A DNA stretch of 64,000 nucleotides from Sipunculus nudus. Lineage: Eukaryota > Annelida > Sipuncula > Golfingiida > Sipunculidae. The notes under the pieces were generated by a model. The model made no database searches. It worked only from the letters and a program-made list of their open reading frames with translations, and had not been told where the DNA came from. The number at the start of each line of letters is the position of its first letter. The first letter of the stretch is position 1. Positions 33,866-43,565 of this stretch are shown here, piece by piece. The position numbers were made by a program, and so were the translations under genes. The stretch is taken from contig CM049318.1 in NCBI GenBank assembly GCA_026874595.1, forward strand, positions 31,092,956 to 31,156,955, given 5' to 3'.

Positions 33866-35947
33866 ACAGGGGAGTCCTGGTTGGGATCGGAGACACATGT
33901 GAATGGTTAAAGAGTGTTCATCGAATATCATCGGTACTGGAAAAGCCACAGGTGTGCAACGCATGTCAAAGCACTATGGGATCGTTCAGGGTCTCCGCTT
34001 GGACCGAGGCCCCTATAGAAATTTCTCCACAGGGGTCGTGGTGGGGGCTTCGCCCCCGGGGTATATTCTTTGTAGGGATCGATCCCCCATAAAGTATTAT
34101 CCCCGGGGGCGAAGCCCCCATCAGGAATTAAATGGAAGGCCCGTGGTGGGGGCCTCGCCCCCAGGGGATAATACTTTATGTGGGATCGAACCCAACAAAG
34201 AATATACACAGGGGGCGAGGCCCCCATAAGGAATTACATGGAAGGCCCGTGGTGGGGGCCTCGCCCCCAGGGGATAATACTTTATGTGGGATCGATCCCT
34301 ACAAAGAATATACCCCGGGGGCGAAGCCCCCATAAGGATATATATGGAAGGTCCGTGGTGGGGGCCTCGCCCCCGGGAATAATATTTTATGGGGGATCGA
34401 TCCCTAAAAAGAATATACACTGGGGGCGAGGTCCCCATAAGTAAATATATGGAAGGCCCGTGGTGGGGGCCTCGCCCCCAGGGGATAATACTTTATGTGG
34501 GATCGATCCCTAAAAAGAATATACACAGGGGGCGAGGCCCCCATAAGGAATTACATGGAAGGCCCGAGGTGGGGGCCTCGCCCCCAGGGGATAATACTTT
34601 ATGTGGGATCGATCCCTACAAAGAATATACCCCGGGGGCGAGGCCCCCATAAGGAAATATATGGAAGGCCCGTGGTGGGGGCCTCGCCCCCGGGAATAAT
34701 ATTTTATGGGGGATCGATCCCCAAAAAGAATATACACTGGGGGCGAGGCCCCCATAAGGAATTACATGGAAGGCCCGTTGTGGGGGCCTCGCCCCCAGGG
34801 GATAATACTTTATGTGGGATCGATCCCTACAAAGGATATACACAGGGGGCGAGGCCCCCATAAGGAAATATATGGAAGGCCCGTGGTGGGGGCCTCGCCT
34901 CCGGGAATAATATTTTATGGGGGATCGATCCCCAAAAAGAATATACACTGGGGGCGAGGCCCCCATAAGGAATTACATGGAAGGCCCGTTGTGGGGGCCT
35001 CGCCCCCAGGGGATAATACTTTATGTGGGATCGATCCCTACAAAGAATATACACAGGGGGCGAGGCCCCCATAAGGATTTACATGGAGGGCCCGTGGTGG
35101 GGGCCTCGCCCCCCGGGAATATTCATTTTACGGATCGAGGCGCCGAAGGCGCCCCCCATACATAAATCTGTGTATTGGCGCCTTCGGCGCCCCGATCCCC
35201 ATACAGTATTCTCCCGGGGGCGAGGCCCCCACCACGGGCCCTCTATGTAATTCCTTATGGGGGCCTCGCCCCCTGTGTATATTCTTTGTAGGGATCGATC
35301 CCACATAAAGTATTATCCCCTGGGGGCGAGGCCCCCACAACGGGCCTTCCATGTAATTCCTTATGGAGGCCTCGCCCCCTGTGTATATTCTTTTTAGGGA
35401 TCGATCCCGCATAAAGTATAATCCCCTGGGGGCGAGGCCCCCACCACGGGCCCTCCATGTAATTCCCTATGGGGGCCTCGCCCCCTGTGTATATTCTTTT
35501 TAGGGATCGATCCCACATAAAGTATTATCCCCTGGGGGCGAGGCCCCCACAACGGGCCTTCCATGTAATTCCTTATGGAGGCCTCGCCCCCTGTGTATAT
35601 TCTTTTTAGGGATCGATCCCGCATAAAGTATAATCCCCTGGGGGCGAGGCCCCCACCACGGGCCCTCCATGTAATTCCTTATGGGGGCCTCGCCCCCTGT
35701 GTATATTCTTTTTAGGGATCGATCCCACATAAAGTATTATCCCCTGGGGGCGAGGCCTCCACCACGAGCCCTGTGGAGAAACCTCTATAGGGGCCTCGGC
35801 CCCAGGGGAGACTCTCTGTGGTGATCGGAACGATCCCATTGTGCTTTGACATGCGTTGCACACCGTTGGCTTTCCCAGTACCGATGATACCCGACGATCA
35901 CTCTTTAACCATTCACATCCGTATACGAACCCACCTAGGACTCCCCT
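33866..35947. repeat. 2.1-kb GC-rich palindrome of 106-bp units
   Basis: The left edge 'aggggagtcct' (33866) and the right edge 'aggactcccct' (ending 35947) are inverted copies. About 130 bases of unique arm follow on each side, including 'aatggttaaagagtg' and 'caacgcatgtcaaagcac'. Inside, units of about 106 bases repeat: about 11 in the left arm (to 35,115) and 6 inverted in the right arm (from 35,210). Each unit carries GGGGGCCTCGCCCCC, an AT-rich step, the perfect palindrome GGGATCGATCCC, another AT-rich step and GGGGGCGAGGCCCCC. All open frames through it on both strands are by-products. A replication origin, genome-end or segment-junction repeat is inferred. Confidence 0.9.
35130..35208. 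repeat. Central inverted core of the palindrome
   Basis: Two inverted copies of 'ggcgccgaaggcgcc' (about 35,139 and 35,178) flank a short AT-rich spacer 'catacataaatctgtgta'. It is the symmetry centre where the unit orientation flips. Confidence 0.85.
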
Positions 35948-36190
35948 GTTCCCCCCCCCCTTGTGACCCCTGTTGACCTTTCACCTCCGACCTCGTCGAC
36001 CCCAACCGACCTTTCACATCCAACCGACCTACAACCGGTCCATTTCTGACTTGAACCACACAACCGACCCCTGGTCCACAACTCTACTACTTCTTGACAT
36101 AAGGCAGAGGGAGGAGGCCGCCCCCTCCCCCCGTCAAGTCCCCCCCTCCCCCACAGGGGAGCCGTCTGGGACCCAAAAGCGCCCATAGAG
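35948..36190. other. C-rich spacer with short 'AACCGACC' repeats
   Basis: Starts with a poly-C run and contains several 'aaccgacc' or 'caaccgacc' copies at 35,995-36,065, then a CCCC-rich stretch. No gene is supported, and the open frames on both strands follow the base composition. Confidence 0.5.
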
Positions 36191-36984
36191 CGCTCTCAAC
36201 TGATAGTATAATAGACTCGGCCTGCTTATATAGTAGGGTTGTGGACACATTGAAATCTTTGGTGTGCGGCAGATTTCACGTTTGTGCAAGATGTACGCGC
36301 AAACTGAAAAAGATATCGCAAATGTTACTCGTTGAACGCTTGAAGCATATTTTTCCAAAGATTTTAGCATATATTTCGTAAATGTTGTGTAGACCGTTGT
36401 CCGGCAAATGGCCATTTTGTGTTGCTGACCAATATGTTGGCGTCAGTATCGCCACCTGCCGACGACAAGTGGAACTATATCAGATAGACAACGGATTTAT
36501 CTGATTCATGTTGCACACATGAAACAACATTTGTGCGGACTACATACTTAAATTGAACTGGATGTTTTGTGTGTCTGTATGTATTTATAAAATGTATCAG
36601 AAAATAATCATGAATCACATATGCGGATGATCATGGCATAAAGAAGACCGTGAAAACTTTCATATTTTATTCATTATATAAGTTCCATGTGATAAGTTCC
36701 ACACGTATAGTGACGTAGATTCAGGCAAAACATTGTTAAAAATAACGAGTAAAACAAGTTTTTAGACACATTTTTGGAATATTGTCACATATGCATTTAT
36801 TTAAAATTTCGTTTTCTGAGTTTGGAAGTATCAAGTGTTATCAACATCTATAAGTATGTTTGTCGTATCTGGTTGATCAGATCCATATAACATCTGGCTG
36901 TTCAAACGATGTTCGTGCATTCGCATTGGATGTGCCTAAAATATACATCTGGGTGACGAATGGTTTTTGCTGTACCCGTCTTCT
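36191..36984. other. AT-richer non-coding spacer
   Basis: No convincing coding sequence. The minus-strand open frame at 36134-36415 has no recognisable pattern. Confidence 0.4.
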
Positions 36985-37410
36985 CTGACACATCTCGTCC
37001 TTGGAAACGTAGCAGGTTGTTTACGTATGTCTCAAGCTATCCTGGTTTCATACTGTTCTGTGACCTGAATAAGTCACAATAACCCGTAAACAAGACAATG
37101 AATCATCTCCTGTCTGCCACGTCACGGCCTTGGAAACGTAGCATGTTGTTTACGTATGTATCAAGCTATCCTGGTTTCATACTGCTCTGTGACCTGAATA
37201 TGTCACATTCAACCGTAAACAAGACAATCAATCATCTCTTGTCTGACACGTTGCGTCCTTGAAAACGTAGCATCTTGTTTACGTATGTATCAAGCTATCC
37301 TGGTTTCATACTGCTCTGTGACCTGAATATGTCACATTCACCCGTAAACAAGACAATTAATCATCTCTTGTCTGCCACATCACGTCCTTGAAAACGTAGC
37401 ACGTTGAAAG
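36985..37410 (+). repeat. 129-bp tandem repeat array, left arm of an inverted pair
   Basis: Exact 129-base period: 'cgtccttggaaacgtagca' or close variants start at 36996, 37125, 37254 and 37383, giving three full units and a partial one. Each unit also has 'gttgtttacgtatgt', 'caagctatcctggtttcata' and 'cgtaaacaagacaat'. The reverse complement of the same unit forms an array at 38.47-38.70 kb. Confidence 0.92.
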
Positions 37411-37643
37411 TATACGCTCTAGTTATGCAATGCTCTACACCTGTCACGCTGACATGTACTGGGCTGCAGCACTGATTCCTGTACACAATATGAGTCATTC
37501 GTTTCGTTTTAACTTGTGGCGTGAAAACATATGCATGACTCGGCAATCTGGTCAAGTGTTATAAACATTCGGTTTTACACGCTCACGTCATATACAATAC
37601 ATCTGTCAAACGCTTGTTCACCATACTTGGCGTCACACGCATC

Positions 37644-38201
37644 TTACGCAGCGTCCTCACTGGTACCAACATCCTTCGTCTCGACCACCGTTACGTCGTG
37701 GTCTATCAGTACAGAAGCAGCCTTCGGTGGTACCTTCGCTTTTTTCATCCGCCTTTTCGCAAACCATGCCATGTAGTACTGTTGACCAGGTGTGTCGTTC
37801 ACGGATACGAGACAGGGAAGCCCGTCGTACCTGACACCCAATCTGAAGTGGCGGAGATTGATCTCCCGGGCGTAAGACGGGAAACAGTGCCGAACAAACT
37901 GTTCTTTCCACCAGTCGGCTACGCCCTTGCACATAGTTAATCGGCCGTTGTCGTAATAGTCCTTGTAACAGTCCCATTCCCCCCAAACGTGCCGGATGAA
38001 CCGGGACTGTGCCGGAATGCGGCCGAGTATCCAGTCCCACCTCCTAAACATGGTTTGACAGTGCAGACATTGCCAACCATCTTGGGTTGGTTGACCGGTG
38101 GGGTCGACGATCTCTTCATCACTAGGCGAGGGCACAGTTTGTGGTGGAGGCGCAGTTGGTAACGGGGGATCTCCGCACTGTCCGATGCTCTTCAATGCCA
38201 T
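37644..38201 (-). CDS. Hypothetical CxxC protein between inverted repeat arrays
   Basis: 185 residues from ATG 38201 (MALKSIGQCGD). The open frame extends ten codons upstream only from a GTG. The N-terminus is proline-rich (LPTAPPPQTVPSP). A CxxC at GWQCLHCQTMF and later Cys/His (DCYKDYY, MCKGVADWW, RHCFPSY) could bind zinc. A basic patch (KRRMKKAK) lies near the C-terminus. It is transcribed away from the neighbour at 38.8 kb, and the first residues of the two align (IPQSIMALKS against IPRSIMASNS). Lying between inverted 129-bp arrays suggests shared regulation. No family recognised. Confidence 0.7.
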   Translation of the reverse strand: MALKSIGQCGDPPLPTAPPPQTVPSPSDEEIVDPTGQPTQDGWQCLHCQTMFRRWDWILGRIPAQSRFIRHVWGEWDCYKDYYDNGRLTMCKGVADWWKEQFVRHCFPSYAREINLRHFRLGVRYDGLPCLVSVNDTPGQQYYMAWFAKRRMKKAKVPPKAASVLIDHDVTVVETKDVGTSEDAA

Positions 38202-38464
38202 GATAGACTGGGGAATGGCAGCCAGGACCACGTGTGTATTTTAACTGATAACTCCTGTGGCCAGAAGGGGCAGCAGCACTGGTATGGTTCTGCATGAGAC
38301 ACCGAGAAACTTTTATACGTGTGGTGTAAGTGGGGGGGGGGGGGGGCAAAAATAATTCATACTGCACACGCAACAGACGTGAGCACAACAGCCACGACAC
38401 AAACGTCTCTACTGTGTCCGGGAAGTATCACAGTCACCGGTTATCAACATGACTGATCAGTCCT

Positions 38465-38705
38465 GGCTTACTACGTTTTCAAGGACGTGACGTGTTAGAC
38501 AAGGAAAAATGATTGATTGGCTTGTTTACGGGTGAATGTGACGGATTCAGATCACGGAGCAGTATGAAACAACGGTAGTTCTAACAATACGTAAACAACT
38601 TGCTACGTTTTCAAGGCCGTGACGTGGCAGACAAGGAAAGATTAATGAGCTTGTTTACGGGTGTATGTGACGGATTAAGGACACAGAACAGGCGTGTGTA
38701 TGACT
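38465..38705 (-). repeat. 129-bp repeat array, inverted right arm
   Basis: About 1.8 reverse-complement copies of the 129-base unit: 'acgttttcaaggacgtgacg' at 38473 and 'acgttttcaaggccgtgacg' at 38605 (132 bases apart), each followed by 'gacaagga' and 'cttgtttacgggtg'. With the left array it encloses the gene at 37.6-38.2 kb and lies in the promoter region of both divergent genes. Confidence 0.9.
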
Positions 38706-38785
38706 TGGTGAACGTGGTGGTTTGTTAGGGCTGCTTCCCGCACAGTGTATACGACTTTCCTCATAACGTATAAGTTACGAGGCAC

Positions 38786-39355
38786 ATGGTCCCGGTTGTC
38801 ATTCCTCGGTCGATAATGGCATCAAACAGCACAGTGAACTGCGCAGATCTACCGCTACCTAACATCGCTTTGCCTCCTTACGGGCAGGCCTATAGACATG
38901 AGCCTCCGCCTAGTTACGAGCAAGCCCTCCTCTCGAGCGGCACAGGACAGAATGCGGACTTGTGGGCGCTACTGCAGAAGTACCCCCACGGCCCAACACA
39001 TGCGGACGAGATCAGAAAGCGTTACCAGGTGAATGAGAAGTTCGTTAGGAAATTGTCCCGAGACGTGCGACTGCCGTTTGTGCAGGCAGAGAAACGTGTA
39101 TTCCTGCACGTCCCCGACGAGGTTCAGTACGCCCTCCACTGGGGAATCATCAGCAAAACCACGTTAGACATCATCACGGAAAAGACTCCTGTTTTGAGGA
39201 AGCAGCGATCGCAGTTCATGTCGCACATGGAACGACGGCCCCTCGAAGATTGGATCATCCTCGAAGCCATCCTACATTACACCGGCTCTCAGGACTTGGC
39301 TTCTCCAATCACTGATACGGTGCAGAAACTAGGGTATGACCTGATGCGCTTGTAA
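38786..39355 (+). CDS. Hypothetical protein with a PPxY motif
   Basis: 190 codons including stop from ATG 38786. An alternative start at 38816 (MASNSTVN) matches the start of the divergent neighbour and may be the true one. Residues 30-50 carry LPPYGQAY and PPPSYEQAL. PPSY is a PPxY motif, which in many viral proteins binds WW-domain ubiquitin ligases for budding. The rest is mostly helical, with DEIRKRYQVNEKFVRKLSRD and a repeated pattern like a winged-helix or HTH fold (weak). No transmembrane segment. Function unknown. Confidence 0.7.
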   Translation: MVPVVIPRSIMASNSTVNCADLPLPNIALPPYGQAYRHEPPPSYEQALLSSGTGQNADLWALLQKYPHGPTHADEIRKRYQVNEKFVRKLSRDVRLPFVQAEKRVFLHVPDEVQYALHWGIISKTTLDIITEKTPVLRKQRSQFMSHMERRPLEDWIILEAILHYTGSQDLASPITDTVQKLGYDLMRL

Positions 39356-39534
39356 CTTGCCTCGACAGGAACGTTGACGTGCTGCAGACGATTAACCGGT
39401 ACTGTGACATGAATTGCTTTTTTTCGTTTGTTCAGCTCACGTGACCGCCTCGGCTCTTGTGTTCTCCAGTGTAAACAAGTCGCTTGACACTCCCGCGGTG
39501 CATGACTCGTGGTGCATGACTCAGCCTTGAAGGG

Positions 39535-39542
39535 TATTTAAG
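39535..39542 (+). promoter_or_regulatory. TATA box (TATTTAAG) of the lysine-rich repeat protein gene
   Basis: Located 56 bases before ATG 39591, the usual spacing for a TATA box plus a short 5' leader. Confidence 0.55.
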
Positions 39543-39590
39543 CGTTGGCGCGAGGGGAGTGTGGCAGACACGCTACAGTCTCTCTACACG

Positions 39591-40541
39591 ATGGATCGCG
39601 CCGAGGGGAACGACATGTTTACACTTCAGACGAAAGAGGAAATCGCAGCCCGTGACAAAAGGACAGACAAGCAGATTGTGCGTCCCATTATGCACCAGAA
39701 GCTAAATCGTAAGCAGACCGAGCAAATGATCCACTCCGGACTCGACCGAATGGAAGGAAGACTCAAGAAACACATCGACAGCCTGAACAAACGTGTTTCC
39801 GATTTGACAGACCGGGTTGAAAAGTTAGAAGAGGGAGCGTCACGTCCTCTACAGTCCCAGTGTGATTCTGGACACGACAAGAAAAACGAATGTGAACGTA
39901 ACGATGCCCCTAAAGCAGCAGCAGCAGCAGCTGCACAAACAGCTGAATCACGTGACAAAAAGACCGACAACCCTGCACAAACAGCTGAATCACGTGACAA
40001 AAAGACCGACAAACCTGCACAAACAGCTGAATCGCGTGAACAAAAGGCCGACAAACCTGATGAAAAGGACGTAGGAGATGGAGCATCAGACCTCACCATT
40101 CATGTTTTCTTACCGCCCACAAAAAAGTTGGAACAGGAACAGAAGGGAAAACAAGGTGCGGCTAAACAAGGTGCGGCAAAAACAGGTGCGGCAAAACAAG
40201 GTGCGGCAAAACAAGGTGCGGCAAAAAAAGGTGCGACTAAAACAGGTGCGACTGCACGCAACCCAGCTCCGACTATTGTGGAGAAATTTGATGCATTAGT
40301 GGAAGGCCCATCAGGAGCTATACCTGTTAAGTTAGCAAATTACTCCAACGGATTGTCTTTGTTTTGTGCATGCTCTGAATGCCAGCAATGGGTATCCGAA
40401 AATCATGACAAACTGGACAAACGTGGGAAGCCTGCAGGGGAATCGCACTCGGGGGTATCTGTGAAAATGACCAAAAAACCGTCTGAGAGGCCGTTGGATG
40501 TTGCACAGGGAACTGCTGGTCCAAAAAAATCCACAGAATGA
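39591..40541 (+). CDS. Coiled-coil, lysine/alanine-repeat protein
   Basis: 316 residues from ATG 39591 (MDRAEGNDM); upstream the frame opens only from GTG. Residues about 45-80 form a coiled coil (GLDRMEGRLKKHIDSLNKRV, LTDRVEKLEEG). Next come three copies of AQTAESRDKKTDNP-like repeats after an alanine run. A basic stretch of short GAAKQ/GAAKTGATK repeats (about residues 185-220) follows, then a globular tail with CACSECQQW. The repeats are visible in the DNA as 'caaacagctgaatca' and 'aaaacaaggtgcggc' units. An AATAAA lies at 40,613. A nucleic-acid-binding or structural role is plausible but unproven. Confidence 0.75.
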   Translation: MDRAEGNDMFTLQTKEEIAARDKRTDKQIVRPIMHQKLNRKQTEQMIHSGLDRMEGRLKKHIDSLNKRVSDLTDRVEKLEEGASRPLQSQCDSGHDKKNECERNDAPKAAAAAAAQTAESRDKKTDNPAQTAESRDKKTDKPAQTAESREQKADKPDEKDVGDGASDLTIHVFLPPTKKLEQEQKGKQGAAKQGAAKTGAAKQGAAKQGAAKKGATKTGATARNPAPTIVEKFDALVEGPSGAIPVKLANYSNGLSLFCACSECQQWVSENHDKLDKRGKPAGESHSGVSVKMTKKPSERPLDVAQGTAGPKKSTE

Positions 40542-40681
40542 ATAGAAGATCGATGTCCAGCTGGACAGAGCTGAGGACGAATCATGCTTTGGAGGTAACC
40601 TGATGCACAGAAAATAAATCACGCTTTTGCTTCTTTTTGTGATATACAGTTATGGGGCACCGTTTATTCGGCCGACGATGA

Positions 40682-40689
40682 TATAAAAG
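40682..40689 (+). promoter_or_regulatory. TATA box (TATAAAAG)
   Basis: 61 bases before ATG 40743. It rules out the upstream GTG at 40689 as a start, because transcription would begin downstream of it. Confidence 0.65.
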
Positions 40690-40742
40690 TGTACAAACAA
40701 AGAACTAACCCCTCAGACTCGCATGCATTTCGACTGGTCACC

Positions 40743-41291
40743 ATGGCTGTTTTCGTTCACATGTACCCTGCGGCGACACATGTAAATTATAACACGTGCG
40801 TCTTGTGCGGATACAGGAAGACGTATGACACTAATCGACCATGCTCTCCTGGAAGCCATCATTTTCCAGGAGAACACACCACGCTAGATGAGTCACTGGA
40901 TTGCCTGTTATGCGTCTGCATCGAACCATTGGACGGATGTGCCTCCTTATTTCATCTGGTAGGTGATATTCGTGCTCCTCACATCTATGGTGAAATCTTG
41001 GGTTACTCCTGTTTTCCTTGTGTGTTTTGCGGATGGCAGTGCGATAGGATGCAGGTGCCGTGTGTAACTGATGTCGAATGGAAACGGCTGTTGGGAAAAT
41101 CGGTCTGGCTTACAGACCTGGCATGCGGTGAAAGACGCGCTAGACGATCTCATGAGGTGTCCCGTTACTGGATGCACAGGCCTGTAAATGCAGTGACCGT
41201 TTTGTACAGGCGCGAGATCGGTTTACCTATACTACAGAACCGTACGCGGTACAGGAGTGGATGTACATGTCGAGCGTGGTCTTCATGCTGA
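40743..41291 (+). CDS. Cysteine-rich, probable zinc-binding protein
   Basis: 182 residues from ATG 40743. Three CxxC pairs (NTCVLCGY, DCLLCVC and FPCVFCGWQC) with histidines in between (GSHHFPGEH) suggest one or two zinc-binding modules in the first 110 residues. The second half is basic and Arg-rich (CGERRARRSHEVSRYW) and ends CTCRAWSSC. No signal peptide, so probably intracellular. The following gene (41.4 kb) is also a zinc-finger protein, so the two may be distant relatives or share a promoter programme. No family recognised. Confidence 0.7.
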   Translation: MAVFVHMYPAATHVNYNTCVLCGYRKTYDTNRPCSPGSHHFPGEHTTLDESLDCLLCVCIEPLDGCASLFHLVGDIRAPHIYGEILGYSCFPCVFCGWQCDRMQVPCVTDVEWKRLLGKSVWLTDLACGERRARRSHEVSRYWMHRPVNAVTVLYRREIGLPILQNRTRYRSGCTCRAWSSC

Positions 41292-41417
41292 CGTAAGCTT
41301 ATCGTACGTGCATATATAATATATGTAGTGGTTGGAGTGAGCTCAGACGTCAATACAGAGTGAGACTGTCAAGGTTATCACTTCGTGTGCAGTGTGCCTT
41401 CATCCGTGCATACATAT

Positions 41418-42200
41418 ATGAAAATGGATGATATACTAGAGCTGTCCGATGACTACACAAGCATGTTTGAGAAGAATGAAAGAGGACGTACTGCTCCAGA
41501 GCTAGAGGTTTGCTGCATCTGCGGGGTTTCGGTATTATGCCTCCGCTCGCATGTTGTTGTATCTCATCTGCCTTGGTTCGCTGACCCGATCTCCGCCTGT
41601 TCTGTGTGCAGAAGGAATTTCGGCGACATCTGGCATCGCAAAGAACACGAGGACAGATTCCACGCAGGACGTTCCTGCCTGCTGCACAAGGACACGTATA
41701 TATGCTACATGATGCCGTATATGCAAAGCATATGCAGAATGTTGGGATGTTCGTACATGAGCAACCTCCCGCTGCTCGTAAGAACAAAGGGGTTGCAGCT
41801 TACACGTTCCTGTCAGCTTTTAGAAGGTGAGTGTCTGTACTTCGTGTCCTGGACAGGAGAGAGGCGTGGTTTTAAACCGGAAGACCCGCGTTATCTCAAG
41901 GACTGCGCGCACTGGCGTGTGCTGCTACGTCTATTGCACGCAACGAGATACCTGACAGGATACGCGTCGAGATACTCGAGTGAATACGCGACAGAGAACA
42001 CTACGCCTGATGACGCCCATTACTCAGGCAACACATGCACGCGCCCCATCCCTGTCGTATCAACCAGTACACACGGCACCCGTAGAAAACGCTCAAGAGA
42101 CACTCACGGCGACAGAAAACATAAAACGCGTACACGAAAAAACGCAAAGTCACGGAAACGACGTCACCAGAATGAGCATTCCAGTGGAGAAAACGTATAG
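41418..42200 (+). CDS. C2H2 zinc-finger protein with basic nuclear-type tail
   Basis: 260 residues from ATG 41418 (or 41424). After an acidic N-terminus (MDDILELSDDY), a C-x2-C-x9-H-x4-H variant (CCICGVSVLCLRSHVVVSH) is followed by a canonical C-x2-C-x12-H-x4-H finger (CSVCRRNFGDIWHRKEH through RFH). The middle is a helical, Cys-containing region. The last 60 residues are strongly basic (TRRKRSRDTHGDRKHKTRTR, KNAKSRKRRH), fitting nuclear localisation and nucleic-acid binding. A TATA-like 'atatataatat' lies at about 41,310 and AATAAA right after the stop. Transcription regulation is inferred. Confidence 0.75.
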   Translation: MKMDDILELSDDYTSMFEKNERGRTAPELEVCCICGVSVLCLRSHVVVSHLPWFADPISACSVCRRNFGDIWHRKEHEDRFHAGRSCLLHKDTYICYMMPYMQSICRMLGCSYMSNLPLLVRTKGLQLTRSCQLLEGECLYFVSWTGERRGFKPEDPRYLKDCAHWRVLLRLLHATRYLTGYASRYSSEYATENTTPDDAHYSGNTCTRPIPVVSTSTHGTRRKRSRDTHGDRKHKTRTRKNAKSRKRRHQNEHSSGENV

Positions 42201-42774
42201 ATAATAAAAAAAAGTTTATATCCAATCGACGGCCTTAATACTTTGTTGGAAAAAAGAGCATGGACTTATTTGAATTGAAATTCAAACGAATGAACATTTC
42301 TTCTTAAAACATGACTGAAGGCGAATTAACATTGGTTTTTAAGGACACTGTCCTTTCCGTCACGTCAAATACTGTGCTTCATCTCAGCGCCATGTGTATT
42401 GTTTTGTATGTATGCTTGATTTGCACGCAGTAAAAATATTGTCCTGCTTTAACGGGTGTCTGTCGTTCTTTACGCATGCCACATTTACACACACACACAA
42501 ACATGAATCACACACACACACAAACATGAATCACGCACCTGATGAATCGCAACAGGAACAAAAGGCGGGGGAGCTCCCGGTGTATGTTACGTGCATATGA
42601 AGGTTATATGTATGTATGTATGGAAACGTATGGCAGGTATCAGTACGAAAAAAATACTCAATAATATCAAAGTTGTGTTTATTTGGTTTTATTACATGCT
42701 CCATCACGCAGTACTTCGGTAACAAAACACTGTCAGGTACAATGAAACGGAGAACCATGCATGTCCGACCTGTG
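42201..42774. other. Intergenic spacer
   Basis: No gene supported. 'acacacacaaacatgaatc' is repeated in tandem near 42,487-42,532. A minus-strand AATAAA (plus strand 'tttatt', about 42,677) probably ends the gene at 42.8-43.2 kb. Confidence 0.45.
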
Positions 42775-43242
42775 TTACTCTTTTTTGGAGACCTGGACTT
42801 TTCCCGGTGACATTTCGGACAAGATCCTGTCCATCTGTGCTAGGTCTTCCCTCATCTCATGCAACAGTTGCGTCATTTTTCGTAACCTCCCAACCATCAC
42901 TTTCGCTGTAATTGTTGTCCCGGAACTCTGGGTCTGGTCCGGCGTGTGGCCCGACAATGGGTTTCGACGTCCTCTCCCGCGACGGCGGAGTGTGCGTGCT
43001 CGTGTACTCGTTTCACCACCATCTGTCATGCTTGTGTCAGACTTCTCCGCCTGTTCAAGCGTAGAACGTTCCTCCCTGCACGTAGCACGGTCCAGTGTGC
43101 TGGGGATTATATTCTCATGCGTTGGTTCGCCTTCTCCGATGTACCACTGTACTTGGGAAGTTTCGTTGTGAACGACGTCATTAACATCTTCGGGGTCTTC
43201 GTGGGTAACGTAATGCCGAGACCTGCTGAACATGGCACCCAT
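42775..43242 (-). CDS. Hypothetical protein with Arg-rich linker and C-terminal coiled coil
   Basis: 155 residues starting MGAMFSRSRHYV at ATG 43242 (a second Met at position 4). The first 70 residues are acidic and polar, and a strongly basic segment (RARTLRRRGRGRRNP) sits near residue 90. Residues about 115-145 are a heptad coiled coil (VGRLRKMTQLLHEMREDLAQ, MDRILSEM). A minus-strand TATA-like 'tttatatca' lies about 25 bases upstream. It could be an oligomeric nucleic-acid-binding protein. No family recognised. Confidence 0.65.
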   Translation of the reverse strand: MGAMFSRSRHYVTHEDPEDVNDVVHNETSQVQWYIGEGEPTHENIIPSTLDRATCREERSTLEQAEKSDTSMTDGGETSTRARTLRRRGRGRRNPLSGHTPDQTQSSGTTITAKVMVGRLRKMTQLLHEMREDLAQMDRILSEMSPGKVQVSKKE

Positions 43243-43565
43243 TACACACCGACTTTGCTGTATAATGATATAAAGACAACCGAGCGGTTGTGCGTGTCGT
43301 CAATCACGACGCCTCCTCCTGTCTGGACCGCACTGAAGGAAATGAGTCTAGCTTTATAAGCAAGCGGCTGACTGGCGTTTGACGTCACATGCCGTGGGCG
43401 GAGTCAATGTCGCATGTATTTGCGTTGCACGTGTACAGCTACGCCCCGTCTTGACTAGACTTTGCACTGAAACACGGACGGGCCACATGTCGTCAGTAGA
43501 CGAATACTAATAAAACCCACAGTGCAATCGACACGGTCACAGTGTAATACAGGCGTGTTTCAGCA

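Noticed and set aside
33928-35863. More than twenty open frames of 67-122 codons on both strands (peptides like GPWWGPRPQGIILYVG)
   Set aside because: They translate the 106-bp palindromic units, and their presence in several frames and on both strands reflects unit length and composition, not genes.
39626-40099. 157-codon minus-strand frame
   Set aside because: Antisense shadow of the coiled-coil, lysine-repeat gene; its repetitive peptide mirrors the coding repeat.
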